Positions 31,754-40,525 of a stretch of DNA of 64,000 nt are shown one piece after another. Source of the DNA: Actinoplanes solisilvae. GTDB lineage: Bacteria > Actinomycetota > Actinomycetes > Mycobacteriales > Micromonosporaceae. A program made the translations under genes and the position numbers. The notes under the pieces were generated by a model. The model worked only from the letters and a program-made list of their open reading frames with translations. It ran no database searches and was not told the origin of the DNA. Location of the stretch: assembly GCF_003999975.1 (NCBI RefSeq), contig NZ_RJAC01000007.1, positions 124,001 through 188,000 of the forward strand. The letters run 5' to 3'. The first letter of the stretch is position 1. Each line of letters opens with the position of its first letter.

Positions 31754-33499
31754 CTAGTCGGGGAAGTTCTCGTCCACCCACGACTTGATCAGCAGAAACT
31801 CCTCACCGGTGGTCGGCAGCTTCGGTCGCGACTGCGGCATCCGGGTGCGCAACATCTCGATCAACAGGGCCTCGGCCTCCGGGTCGGCCGGCGCCATCAC
31901 GTTCGCCTCGTCGATGGAGACCTGGAGCAGCTCGTTCCTCCGCAAATTCCAGAAGCGGCCCTGACCGTCGTGCCCCGGGTTACCGGCACCGGCCGCCCAA
32001 TCCAGAACATCCCGTACGGAATCCGTGCGTGAGCGCTGCGTGGAGCCATCGGTGGCCCTCGCCGTCGCCTCGGCCAGCTTGCGTTCGTCCGACGCGAGCA
32101 GGTGGGTGAGGAGGAGATGCTGGACCGACCCGGCCACGGCCCCGTCGTGGAGCTCGGCGGCGATCGTCAGGCTCTCGGCGAAGGCGGCCCGCAGGTCGGA
32201 CCAGCGGGAACCGGTCGCCAGCCACGGCGGCAGCGTGAACGGCAGCGCGGCGACCTGGGCGGTGGTGGGCGTGGCGGTCCTCGGCATCTGGCGCAGCAGT
32301 TCGGCGAGCTTGCGGAGGGAGTACATCTCGGCGAAGCACCAACCGCGAAGGAAGGCCAGATCGTTGCCGGGGAAGCGGAGGCTGTGCTCCAGCGAGCCGA
32401 GCAGGATGGCGTACCGGAGATCGGCGAGGCGTGCCCACCGCACCGTCGTGGGATGGGAGATGACGTTGTCGCCGGCCTGCTGCTCTTCCCCGGTCTCCCG
32501 CCCGTCGAGGAGGATCTGGCTTCCGGTGGGCACGGGCTGAACCCCGGGCGGCGGGTTGGTGCCGAGGCCGTCGGCGCCGAAGAACGTGACGAAGAGGTTG
32601 TAGAAGCGGCGGAAGTGCGCGGTCTCGGTGGCGATCGGGGACGGGCCCTCGCCCTGCAGACCGATGTCGCGGAGGGCTTCCAGAGCTTCACGGCGGCTCG
32701 CGACGACGAAGACGCGGAACTCGTCGATGGACTTCACCTTCGACCGGTCCCATTGGCTGTCGGAGGCCTGTTCGGGGGCGGAGGCCGGGCGGAAGGCGTC
32801 GTCGGGGAGGTGGAGCTTGTCGCGGCCGCCGTAGAAGACCGCCGCCTCGGCTGCGAGGTCGCTGACGGCCATGAACCAGGGATCCACGCTCTCGCCCAGC
32901 GACTCCTCGTTGCCGAAGACCGCGGCGAGAAGGGCGTACAACGTGCCTACCCGGTTCACGGGCTCGTGCGCCGGGCCCAGCGCGAGCTCCGCGATGTGGG
33001 CGAGGACGGCCGGGTCGACCCCGGGTGGCGCCTCGGCGGGCGACTCGGCCACGACGTACTTCGCGAGGGAAACGTGCGTCACCGGCTCCAGGCGGAAGTC
33101 GAACGGGAACAGGCGGTCGTCCGCGCTCGCCGGAGGGCCGAAATCCTGGCGGTACAGGTAGGGCTGCGCCCCCACGAACCTCAGCAGGTTCTGGACCGTC
33201 ATCAGGTGGCTCATCTCCTCGACGGCCACGTCGGCGATCTCTTGCATCGTCGGCCCGAACGAGTAGCCGGCGTAGAGGTACTGCACCATGAGGGCGTGCT
33301 CGACCTGGGCGGCCACCCGCAGCAGGGTCAGCGCCTTGTCGACAGGGGACTCCGGGAGTTCGGGGAACTCGATCTGCGGCTCTGACTCGCGGTGGGCCGC
33401 TGTCGCCTGCAGCAGCGGCAGCCGGGTGAGACCGTGGACGTCGCGCTTCGGGTCCTGAAGCTCGTGACGCCGCCAGGTGAGTGTGATTCCCGCCGTCAT
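31754..33499 (-). CDS. VioB-type ferritin-like protein (iminophenyl-pyruvate dimer synthase family)
   Basis: A 581-residue protein. Residues about 55-260 match the ferritin-like domain (PF12902) in the C-terminal half of VioB/RebD: QVEHALMVQYLYAGYSFGP with E67 and H68, then VAVEEMSHLMTVQNLLRFVG with E94, E95 and H98, a likely metal site. In VioB this module couples two imine units of oxidised tryptophan. The last 30 residues (MPQSRPKLPTT then LLIKSWVDENFPD) resemble the end of c-type-cytochrome-like domains lacking haem. The AGGAGGG ribosome site fixes the ATG at 33499. No tryptophan oxidase or other pigment gene is nearby, so the role is open. Confidence 0.78.
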   Translation of the reverse strand: MTAGITLTWRRHELQDPKRDVHGLTRLPLLQATAAHRESEPQIEFPELPESPVDKALTLLRVAAQVEHALMVQYLYAGYSFGPTMQEIADVAVEEMSHLMTVQNLLRFVGAQPYLYRQDFGPPASADDRLFPFDFRLEPVTHVSLAKYVVAESPAEAPPGVDPAVLAHIAELALGPAHEPVNRVGTLYALLAAVFGNEESLGESVDPWFMAVSDLAAEAAVFYGGRDKLHLPDDAFRPASAPEQASDSQWDRSKVKSIDEFRVFVVASRREALEALRDIGLQGEGPSPIATETAHFRRFYNLFVTFFGADGLGTNPPPGVQPVPTGSQILLDGRETGEEQQAGDNVISHPTTVRWARLADLRYAILLGSLEHSLRFPGNDLAFLRGWCFAEMYSLRKLAELLRQMPRTATPTTAQVAALPFTLPPWLATGSRWSDLRAAFAESLTIAAELHDGAVAGSVQHLLLTHLLASDERKLAEATARATDGSTQRSRTDSVRDVLDWAAGAGNPGHDGQGRFWNLRRNELLQVSIDEANVMAPADPEAEALLIEMLRTRMPQSRPKLPTTGEEFLLIKSWVDENFPD

Positions 33500-33796
33500 G
33501 ATTCCCTCCTGACTCCCACACCCGGAATTTCGCGAATCTGTCTCGCCAATCGCGATCTTTTCTTCGCATCGGGGCCGGCGTGGTTCAAACCTGTTCCTGG
33601 TGGGCAGTGATGTCAAGGATGAGGGAATGGGAATCCTGGTCGGATCGGCGATTGTCCGAAAGCCGACTGAGATGCTTGGCGAAATCTTTCTCCATGCACA
33701 TCCTGGTAATTTCCACGGATGCGATGAATCGTTTTCGTCCGTATTGAACAATGCGTCGGGTATTTGTCGTCCGTGCCGTCCGCGGCTCTCGCCGGG
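33500..33796. other. 297-bp lower-GC intergenic region upstream of the ferritin-like gene
   Basis: No gene seen. The base composition is visibly less GC-rich than the surroundings (for example 33655-33770), as expected for promoter DNA of the ferritin-like operon. Nothing else could be supported. Confidence 0.4.
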
Positions 33797-34405
33797 CTAC
33801 GGCAGTGTTCGCGCGAACCGTTCCGCGCGCATGAGCTGATCGCTGTCGAGGTGGCGGGCATCCCAGGCCAGAGCCGCGATCTTCGCGCTCTCGGGGTGGA
33901 CCGGGCCGTCGATCACGTACGGGCCGTCGCCGACCAAGCGCAGAAGTTCAGCATTGCGCGGGCGAATATTGCGATTTCTGGCCAAACGAAGCAGTAAAGA
34001 TCCGGCCCCGGCCGGATAATTGTCCGTCGGGGCGGGCTCGCCCCGGGGCTCCGAGGGCATCGATCGCACAAATTCGACCAGCCGGTCGAACTGGGCGGAA
34101 TTGAGTGACACGGCACAGCCGAGTAACCGGCCCACGTCCCGCGACGGCGTCGGCCAGGCCGACGCCAGGTCGTGCGGCACCTCAAGCTAAGCGATGACGA
34201 ATAGATCAGCGGCGTGAATACGGAGAGCCGGAGCCAGCCTTCTGACCAATTCCGGTGCAGGCGTCGCTCCGCCGATCACCGCATCCAGCTCGGACGGCGG
34301 CACGGTGGCCTGGTGCGCCAGGTCTTCGATGTGCCTCTTCCGCGACGGCCTGCGGTGGGTCAGCAGCCGCCACAGCCGAACCCCGAAGGGGGACCGTTCG
34401 TGCAC
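33797..34405 (-). pseudogene. HTH regulator gene interrupted by an in-frame amber codon
   Basis: Two consecutive open stretches in the same frame form one gene. The first (34405-34187, 72 residues) starts VHERSPFGVRLWRLLTHRRP and ends LRIHAADLFVIA; the second (34180-33797) continues VPHDLASAWPTPSRDVG. In actinomycete homologs I remember, a Gly-containing link runs straight from LFVIA to the PDDLAPAWPT segment. Here it is replaced by TAG at 34187-34189. The N-terminal part is an XRE-like HTH; the C-terminal NRNIRPRNAELLRLVGDGPYVID block is also typical, but the end looks shortened. Inactivation, a sequencing error or readthrough remain possible. Confidence 0.7.
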
Positions 34406-34456
34406 GGCCCCAAGGTAACGGCCCCCGCCAACGCGGTCGCCATCCGCGACCCGGGC

Positions 34457-34483
34457 GGGGGTGCCGGTCGATCCGGCACCCCC
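34457..34483 (-). terminator. hairpin terminator of the GH27 gene
   Basis: GGGGGTGCCGG (34457-34467), TCGAT loop, CCGGCACCCCC (34473-34483): perfect 11-bp stem directly downstream of the GH27 stop codon. Confidence 0.85.
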
Positions 34484-34490
34484 GGTCCGG

Positions 34491-36584
34491 TCAGAGCGCG
34501 GTGCGGTGGATGTGGCCGTCGACGCCCCGGAGGACGATGACGGCGGAACCGTTCGGGCCGGGCTCGGTGCCCAGCGGTCCCTGGATCTCGTCGGTGGCGA
34601 ACTCGGAACGCTGGAACCAGCCGCCCCAGGCGCCGTCGACAAAGTTGCGCTGCCAGAGGCGGTTGTCGGCGGCTACGGCGAACAGGTAGACGCGTCCCTC
34701 GGTGGCCAGCAGGGTCGGGCTGCCGTTCAGGGTGCCGCCGAGGTTCTGCCAGTCCGACCAGACGCCGTTCGTGGAGACGCGTTCCCAGATCTCGTCGGTG
34801 CGGTGCCGGACGGTCACGTGGACAGCCCCGGACGCGTCGACAGCCGCGCTCGGGCGACCCCGCACGCCTCGGCCGTTCGGACCGCCGATGCTCGTCCAAG
34901 CGCCGGTGCGGGACTTGGCGCGGACCAGTCCATCGGTGCCGCGGGCAAAGACAGTCCACTCGGTCGGGCTCGTGAACGCCACTGACGGCGAGTCGGCGAC
35001 CGGGCCGCCCAGGTCGGACCAGGCACCCCAGCGCGAGTCGGTCAGGGCGCGATGCCAGACCTTGCCCTCGATGCCGCGAACGAACAGGTCGACGCGGCCA
35101 CCCGCGGAGGCGTACGCGGCAGGCTGCCCCGTGATGGGCCGACCTAGGCTCGACCACGTGCCGTTGACGTTCTCGCGGACGACGCCGTCGGTGCCGCGGG
35201 CGAAGACGCGTCCGCCGGCGGCCGCCGGGCTGTCGGAGGCCGGACCCAGGTCAGTGCCGATCACGTCGTCGGTGCCGGTGAGGCCGAGCATCTCGACGCC
35301 GTGGGCGGGCACGGTGGTCGTGTAGGAGCCGGTGAACGTGCCGGCGTCCGAGTTCGTCCACAGGTTGCGCACTCGTGCAGTGCCGCCGAGCGCGACGTCC
35401 GCGAAGTTCACGGTGATCTGCTGGGCGGTGTCACCACGGTTGAGCAGAGCCACGGCCCGGCGTCCCTGACCGGCGAGGGTCTTGCTCCACACCTGCGTGG
35501 TGGACGACGGGTCGGCGACCTTCACGCCCTGGCGAACGAGCGGGTCCTGGTCGACCGCGACGATCTCCGGGTTGCGCAGCGCGGCGATCATCTCGGCGGG
35601 CAGCGTACGAGGGTCTGAACCGATGACGAGCGGCGCGGACATCAACGCCCACATCCCCAGCTGTGTCTTCGACTCGTCGAACGTCAGCTCGGTGCCGCCG
35701 CCGGGCTTCGGCCGCATCGGCACCAGATAGTCGGGGTCGTTGAAGTGCCCCGGCTTGGTCGCGGACGGGTGATACGCGTTGACGTCCATGTTGCGCAGCA
35801 CCCACTGGTACTGCCACTGCGGCTGCGCGTCCACCAGCCCGACATCGGTGTAGGTCCGCCAGGAACGAGCGATCTCAGGCGCGTACGTGTAACTCCATGT
35901 GGACAACTGCTCCGGCGGATAGGGCCCGCCACCCCAATCGCTGCTCACCGGGTTGCAGATGTTGAGGAACATCTTGCGCGGAGACCGGTCGACCTCGGCG
36001 GCCAGCTGCCGGAACGTGGTCTCGGGGTCGAGCCCCGCCGCGCGCCCGCACAGCCAGTCGGCCTTGAGGGCGTCGAACCCCCACCGAGCGAACTGACGTA
36101 CGTCGTCCCGGAAGTAGCCGTGACTCCCGAGGCCGCACTGCCCAGGGATGTAAGGCCCCGCGTCGGTGTAGATACCCGCCTGGAACCCGCGATCGTGCAG
36201 ATAACGCGTGAGCGCCCCCATGCCGGAGGGGAATCGATCGGGGTCGGCGACGAGTTCGCCGGCGGTGTTGCGCGGGGTGGGCGCAGCCCAGTTGCCGTCG
36301 ATCCAGATCACTTTGTAGCCCGCTTCGCGCAGGCCGTTGGTCGCCATGAAGTCGGCGATCGACTTCACCTCGTTCTCGGTGGGGTCACCACCGAGGCCGA
36401 AGTAGGTGTTCCACCCCATGTAGGGCGTCAGCCCCTGCGTCGAGCTGGTGGGCTTCGCGCCGGTGGGCTTCGCGCTGTTCCCGGCGATCGGCGGTGCAGC
36501 CGAGGCCGAGGTCGCGATCTGCGTGGGGACGGCGATCAGTGGAAGGAACAGGGCAGAGAGAGCAGCGGTACGGAGGAATCGCAC
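34491..36584 (-). CDS. secreted GH27 alpha-galactosidase with C-terminal propeller lectin domain
   Basis: A 697-residue secreted enzyme. The signal peptide (about 1-30) is followed by a GH27 domain to about residue 425: LTPYMGWNTYFGLGG, YKVIWIDGNW, the nucleophile D176 in DALKADWLCG and the NDPD acid/base motif near 283. The C-terminal 260 residues consist of repeats such as GGRVFARGTDGVV.., VDLFVRGIEGKVWHRAL and WTVFARGTDGLV, the PLL-like beta-propeller that binds sugars in similar hydrolases. The GTG at 36584 has GAGGA six bases upstream; a GTG two codons earlier is too close to it. It should release galactose outside the cell for the importer encoded nearby. Confidence 0.9.
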   Translation of the reverse strand: MRFLRTAALSALFLPLIAVPTQIATSASAAPPIAGNSAKPTGAKPTSSTQGLTPYMGWNTYFGLGGDPTENEVKSIADFMATNGLREAGYKVIWIDGNWAAPTPRNTAGELVADPDRFPSGMGALTRYLHDRGFQAGIYTDAGPYIPGQCGLGSHGYFRDDVRQFARWGFDALKADWLCGRAAGLDPETTFRQLAAEVDRSPRKMFLNICNPVSSDWGGGPYPPEQLSTWSYTYAPEIARSWRTYTDVGLVDAQPQWQYQWVLRNMDVNAYHPSATKPGHFNDPDYLVPMRPKPGGGTELTFDESKTQLGMWALMSAPLVIGSDPRTLPAEMIAALRNPEIVAVDQDPLVRQGVKVADPSSTTQVWSKTLAGQGRRAVALLNRGDTAQQITVNFADVALGGTARVRNLWTNSDAGTFTGSYTTTVPAHGVEMLGLTGTDDVIGTDLGPASDSPAAAGGRVFARGTDGVVRENVNGTWSSLGRPITGQPAAYASAGGRVDLFVRGIEGKVWHRALTDSRWGAWSDLGGPVADSPSVAFTSPTEWTVFARGTDGLVRAKSRTGAWTSIGGPNGRGVRGRPSAAVDASGAVHVTVRHRTDEIWERVSTNGVWSDWQNLGGTLNGSPTLLATEGRVYLFAVAADNRLWQRNFVDGAWGGWFQRSEFATDEIQGPLGTEPGPNGSAVIVLRGVDGHIHRTAL

Positions 36585-37000
36585 GGTCACTCCTCAATCG
36601 AGGATAGAAGGGGATGAGGATTGGACATCGGTGTTCACGGCTTCTGGAAGCGTGCTTCTGAGGGCGTGCTTCTGAGCGTGTGCTTGTGAAGGCGTGCTTC
36701 TGAGGGCGTGCTTGTGGAGGCGCGCGAGCTGTTGACATCGGCCTGTGGAGGGGTGTCGGGCCGCAATGCGGCTGTGGATGGAGAGCGTCGAAAATCGCGG
36801 GGGTGGGGGATCGCTCCCCGACAGAGCGGTCAAACAGGGATTTTCTATGGCGAATCGCTGTGAGCGAGACGCGCAGATGCGAGCGATGCGAACTGCGCAT
36901 TCGCTCAGGGCGGCCCGTTGAGGGCGGGTGTGGGTTGGGGACGGTGTGCTGGGGCGGGTGTACGCGCAGCGTGGTGCGGCGGGGGGGGGGGGACGCTGGG
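36585..37000. other. 416-bp gene-free region upstream of the GH27 gene
   Basis: No protein gene was recognised. It contains the 14-bp tandem repeats at 36650-36719, listed separately, and a run of 12 G at 36981-36992 just before the aldolase stop codon. The promoter of the GH27 gene should be here. Confidence 0.5.
36650..36719. repeat. five tandem copies of a 14-bp repeat
   Basis: Units of GCGTGCTTCTGAGG: copies at 36650-36663, 36664-36677, 36678-36691, 36692-36705 and 36706-36719. Copies 1 and 4 are identical, the others differ in one to four positions. The array lies 66-135 bp upstream of the GH27 start codon, where it could affect promoter activity or just be slippage-generated. Confidence 0.85.
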
Positions 37001-37594
37001 TTATGGGTTGAGAAGACCGGCGATCTGGTCGCGTTGGGATGGGTCGGCCAGGGCAGCGCCCAGAGCGACCACGCGGGCGCCGGCGTTGAGGAAGTCAGGC
37101 GCGGAGGAGACGGTCAGGCCGCCGGTCGCTACGAAGTTGACATCGGGGAACGGGCCTAGCAGGGCCGAGATCCAGGCCGGGCCGAGAGCTGCCGCCGGGA
37201 AGGCTTTGAGCCAGCGGCAGCCGGCCAGCCACGCCTGCTGAACATCGGTTGCTGAGCCGACACCGGGCAGGTGCGGCATTCCGGCGGACTGGCTGGCGGC
37301 CAGAACGGCTCGATCGAAGCCCGGAGCGACCGTGTATTGCGCGTTGGCCTCGACGGCGGCCCGCACCTGATCGGGAGTGATCACCGTGCCGGCGCCTACA
37401 CGAAGGCCACGTTCGCCGGCCGCGTCGGCGGCGGCACGCAGGGAGGCGACCGCGTCCGGCGTGCCGATCGGGATCTCGAGGACGGTGACGCCGGCGTCCC
37501 ACAGCGAACTCGCGACGGTGACAGTTTCCCGCGGGGACATGCCGCGCAGGATGGCCATGACCTTGCGGTCGCCGAAGATGTCGTCGAAGGTCAT
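37001..37594 (-). CDS. dgoA: 2-dehydro-3-deoxy-6-phosphogalactonate aldolase
   Basis: A 197-residue class I KDPG/KDPGal aldolase. The Schiff-base lysine is K130 in GCRWLKAFPAA, the general base E40 in VLEIPIGTP, and R17 in ILRGM binds the carboxylate. It cleaves KDPGal to pyruvate and glyceraldehyde 3-phosphate, the last step of the De Ley-Doudoroff pathway; galactonate specificity is inferred from the DgoD and PfkB neighbours. Its ATG overlaps the kinase stop codon (ATGA, 37591-37594). Confidence 0.9.
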   Translation of the reverse strand: MTFDDIFGDRKVMAILRGMSPRETVTVASSLWDAGVTVLEIPIGTPDAVASLRAAADAAGERGLRVGAGTVITPDQVRAAVEANAQYTVAPGFDRAVLAASQSAGMPHLPGVGSATDVQQAWLAGCRWLKAFPAAALGPAWISALLGPFPDVNFVATGGLTVSSAPDFLNAGARVVALGAALADPSQRDQIAGLLNP

Positions 37595-38631
37595 CGGGTT
37601 TCCTCCAGGTAGGTCAAGCCACCGGTGACGCCCACGGATGTGTCGTCGCCGGGGGTGCGCTCGGAAGTGTCGTCGCCGGTGGTTGCCAGGGTCGCGACGT
37701 CGCCGGTGGTGGCCAGGGCGGCGGCGGCCGTGCGGTGGCCCAGGCGCAGGCGTTCGGGTTCGGGAAGGTCTCGCAGGAGGCCGGCGAGGTAGCCGGCCGC
37801 GTAGGCGTCGCCGGCGCCGATCGGCTCGACCACGTCGACGCGGGGTGCGGGTTCGAAAGTCGTGCCGGTCGGGTGGAACGACGTTGCGCCGACGGAGCCG
37901 TCCTTGACTACCAGCACCTCGGGGTCGGGAAGAAGCGCGCGCACGTCGGCCGGGGTTTTCGTGCCCCACAGGATTTGTGCCTCGTCGAGGCCCACGAAGA
38001 CAATCGATGCTCGATTGGCCAGGCTGTGGAGAACGGGAGCAGCTTCGGCAGTCGTCCACAGCCGCGAGCGGTAGTTGACGTCGAAACTGCAACGCCTTGT
38101 GGTCAACAGCCGGTCGACGAGTTCGGCACAGCTTGTGGACAGCGCGGGGGTGATGCCGCTCAAATGCGCAATACGTGCGGGGGGAACGCGCGTTGAGGGG
38201 CCGAGCGCTGAAGCAGCCGAGCCTGCGCGGTAGTAGAAGACCCGAGTCGTCTCACCGGGATCCTTGAAGAAGACGCCGGTCGGCGCAGCGCGGTCGAGCT
38301 CGACGAAGGTGGTGTCGACGCCGTAGTCATCGATTCGCGTCTTGACGAGCTGGCCGAGTGGATCGTCGCCGAGCCGGCTCACCCAGGTGGCCCGCACGCC
38401 GAGCTGAGCCAGATAGCAGGCGACAGTCGACTCCGCCCCGGCAACGTCGATCCGCGCCGGACCCCCGAACCGCAGCGGAGAAGCCGGCTCGGGCGTAACA
38501 AGAACCATGGTCTCGCCGACGCAGGCGACCTCGAGGTCGTCGCTGTTCATGTGCGGGGTGGATGGGCTGCTGCTCGAGGTGGATCGCCTGTCGCTCGGAG
38601 CGGGCGGGTTGCTGCTGGGGGAAGGGGTCAT
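37591..38631 (-). CDS. PfkB-family 2-keto-3-deoxygalactonate kinase
   Basis: A 346-residue ribokinase-like (PfkB) kinase: VACVGETMVLVTPEP, AGAESTVACYLAQLG, FDVNYRSRLW and the catalytic PIGAGDAYAAGYLAGLL. The sequence is of the KdgK/2-keto-3-deoxy-sugar-acid type, not the DgoK (ROK-like) type of E. coli. It should phosphorylate KDGal at O6. The ATG at 38631 overlaps the mutarotase gene stop (ATGA), giving a 27-residue Ser/Pro-rich N-terminal tail; an internal ATG at 38550 is the alternative start but has no ribosome site. A low-complexity stretch (ATTGDVATLATTGDDT) near the C terminus is unusual. Confidence 0.88.
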   Translation of the reverse strand: MTPSPSSNPPAPSDRRSTSSSSPSTPHMNSDDLEVACVGETMVLVTPEPASPLRFGGPARIDVAGAESTVACYLAQLGVRATWVSRLGDDPLGQLVKTRIDDYGVDTTFVELDRAAPTGVFFKDPGETTRVFYYRAGSAASALGPSTRVPPARIAHLSGITPALSTSCAELVDRLLTTRRCSFDVNYRSRLWTTAEAAPVLHSLANRASIVFVGLDEAQILWGTKTPADVRALLPDPEVLVVKDGSVGATSFHPTGTTFEPAPRVDVVEPIGAGDAYAAGYLAGLLRDLPEPERLRLGHRTAAAALATTGDVATLATTGDDTSERTPGDDTSVGVTGGLTYLEETR

Positions 38632-39383
38632 GATGCGGTCACCGTCAAGGTCCAGTCGCAGGTGCCGGTGGCGGGAACTCTTGCCGCGTCGTCCGGGCCT
38701 GCTTCGGCCAGGTCGAAGACTCGGCCGAGCATGGGTTCTACGCCGATGCTGCGGTAGGGGACGTCTGTGGGCCAGCCGCGCAGGTTGCGCCAAAGGGCTG
38801 TGGATATCGGCTGGCCGGGTGCGTCCAGGAGGAACGTCAAGCGTTCGCCGTCGATGACCGTGGTGGTGGGGCAATCGATCAGGATCGCGCCGATGGCCGT
38901 GCCGTCGTCGGGGCCGAGTCGTTCCAGCGGGGTGGGCCAGGTCGCGATCTCGCCGCCGTCGATGCGGGTCTCGGTGCCGGCCGGTGCCTGCAGGACAGCC
39001 GTCGGTGAGACGTCGAGCAGGGCATGCGCTGCCCACAGGAAGCGATACCCGGGAGCGGCATCCAATCGATAGTGCACGACCAGAGAGCCGTCCGACTGGC
39101 TGAATTCGCGACGCAGGGTGAAGTCGGGGCACTGAACGGACGCCGCGGTTGTGGATAACGGCGTCCACGCGCGTGACCACGCATCGCCGTGATCGGGCAC
39201 GCCGCGGATGGTGGGGACGCACTCCTCGAGGCCACCGGCATCGACGAACGCGCCGCCGGGGCGCACCGCTGCTCGCGCCGGATCCGGGCGGTGCCAGAGC
39301 CAGCTGCGGCCCCCAGCGGCGGGTTGGGTGGTGAGGGTGGTCCAGCGGCCGCCGAGGGCTGGGTCCGTTGTGGCGGTCACCAT
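38628..39383 (-). CDS. aldose-1-epimerase-like (galactose mutarotase fold) protein
   Basis: A 251-residue protein whose second half looks like galactose-mutarotase-like beta-sandwich proteins (FLWAAHALLDVSP, DAPGQPISTALWRN, YRSIGVEPMLGRVFDLAEA). The catalytic His/Glu set of classical GalM is not complete: the H in AHALLDV may be one, the Glu in VEPMLGR another. It could equilibrate galactose anomers for the dehydrogenase or act on another sugar. It overlaps DgoD by 7 bp upstream and the kinase by 4 bp downstream, so is in the middle of the coupled operon. Confidence 0.75.
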   Translation of the reverse strand: MVTATTDPALGGRWTTLTTQPAAGGRSWLWHRPDPARAAVRPGGAFVDAGGLEECVPTIRGVPDHGDAWSRAWTPLSTTAASVQCPDFTLRREFSQSDGSLVVHYRLDAAPGYRFLWAAHALLDVSPTAVLQAPAGTETRIDGGEIATWPTPLERLGPDDGTAIGAILIDCPTTTVIDGERLTFLLDAPGQPISTALWRNLRGWPTDVPYRSIGVEPMLGRVFDLAEAGPDDAARVPATGTCDWTLTVTAS

Positions 39384-40525
39384 TCGGCGAAGGAGCCGTC
39401 GGTGTGGCGCCAGACCGGGTTGCGCCAGGCGTGGCCGTTGGCGTCGGCACGGCGTACGGCGGCCTCGTCGATTTTGATCCCCAGGCCGGGGGCGTCCCAG
39501 CGGGCTATGTGGCCGTCGACGATCTGCAGGGGTTCGGGGTCGGCCACGTAGGAGAGCAGGTCAGCGCTGCCGTTGTGGTAATGGATGCCCATGCTCTGTT
39601 CCTGGATCAGGAAGTTGGGGGTTGCGAACGCGACGTGCAGGCTCGCGGCCAGCGCGATGGGCCCGAGCGGGCAGTGCGGCGCCAGCAGCGCACCGTACGT
39701 CTCGGCGAGCGCGGCGATGCGGCGGACCTCGGAGATGCCGCCCGCGTGGGACAGGTCGGGCTGCACGACGCTGACCCCGGCCTGCAGCGCCGGCAGGAAA
39801 CCGGCCCGGTCGTAGAGCCGCTCGCCGGTCGCGACCGGGATCGGTGCGCAGCGCACCAGGTCACCGAGCAGGTGCGTCTGTTCGGGGACCAGCGGCTCCT
39901 CGACCAGCAGCGGGCGCAGGGGCGCGACCGCAGGCAGGATCATGCGCGCGGCGGGCAGGGACGCGCGGCCGTGCAGGTCGATCGCGACGTCGCGCGTGTC
40001 GCCCAGGGCTTCACGGGCTGCCGCGACCCGCTCGACGATGCCGTTGACCTCGGCGACCGTCGGTACGGGGGAGAGGCGGCCGCTGGCGTTCATCTTCACC
40101 GCGGTCATACCGGCGGCCACGTGGGCCTCGATGGCGTCGGTGAGCTCGGCCGGTTCGTCGCCGCCGACCCAGGCGTACACCCGGGCCTTGTCTCTCAGCG
40201 GACCGCCGAGCAGGGCGTGGACCGGGGCGCCGTAGGCCTGGCCGGCGATATCCCAGAGGGCTTGGTCGATGCCCGCGACGGCGCTGGAGAGGATGGGCCC
40301 GCCGCGGTAGAAGCCGCCCTTGGTGAGGGTCTGCCAGTGGCGTTCGATGTGCAGCGGGTCCTCGCCGATCAGGTACTCCGCCAGGACCTCGATCGCGGCG
40401 CGCACCACCTCGGCGCGGCCCTCGACTACCGGTTCGCCCCAGCCGACGATGCCCTCGTCGGTGGAGACGCGGCAGAACAGCCACCGCGGCGGTACGAGGA
40501 AGGTCTCAATCCTGTCGATCTTCAT
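39377..40525 (-). CDS. dgoD: D-galactonate dehydratase
   Basis: A 382-residue enolase-superfamily enzyme of the same length as E. coli DgoD. The metal ligands line up exactly: D183 (with acid/base H185 in AIDLHGR), E209 (LLVEEPL) and E235 (VATGERLY). H284 (LAPHCPLGP) and E309 (LIQEQSMG) complete the active site. It dehydrates D-galactonate to 2-keto-3-deoxygalactonate. The position numbers matching the family make this a strong call. The start lies inside the 3' end of the GntR gene (20-bp overlap). Confidence 0.93.
   Translation of the reverse strand: MKIDRIETFLVPPRWLFCRVSTDEGIVGWGEPVVEGRAEVVRAAIEVLAEYLIGEDPLHIERHWQTLTKGGFYRGGPILSSAVAGIDQALWDIAGQAYGAPVHALLGGPLRDKARVYAWVGGDEPAELTDAIEAHVAAGMTAVKMNASGRLSPVPTVAEVNGIVERVAAAREALGDTRDVAIDLHGRASLPAARMILPAVAPLRPLLVEEPLVPEQTHLLGDLVRCAPIPVATGERLYDRAGFLPALQAGVSVVQPDLSHAGGISEVRRIAALAETYGALLAPHCPLGPIALAASLHVAFATPNFLIQEQSMGIHYHNGSADLLSYVADPEPLQIVDGHIARWDAPGLGIKIDEAAVRRADANGHAWRNPVWRHTDGSFAEW

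Noticed and set aside
30394-33499. Violacein or indolocarbazole biosynthesis locus
   Set aside because: Only the ferritin-like domain is shared; no VioA/RebO-type oxidase, P450 or other pathway gene is near.
38550-38550. Start of the PfkB kinase at the internal ATG
   Set aside because: No ribosome site precedes it, whereas the ATG at 38631 overlaps the previous stop codon as in the other operon genes; kept as an alternative in the feature text.
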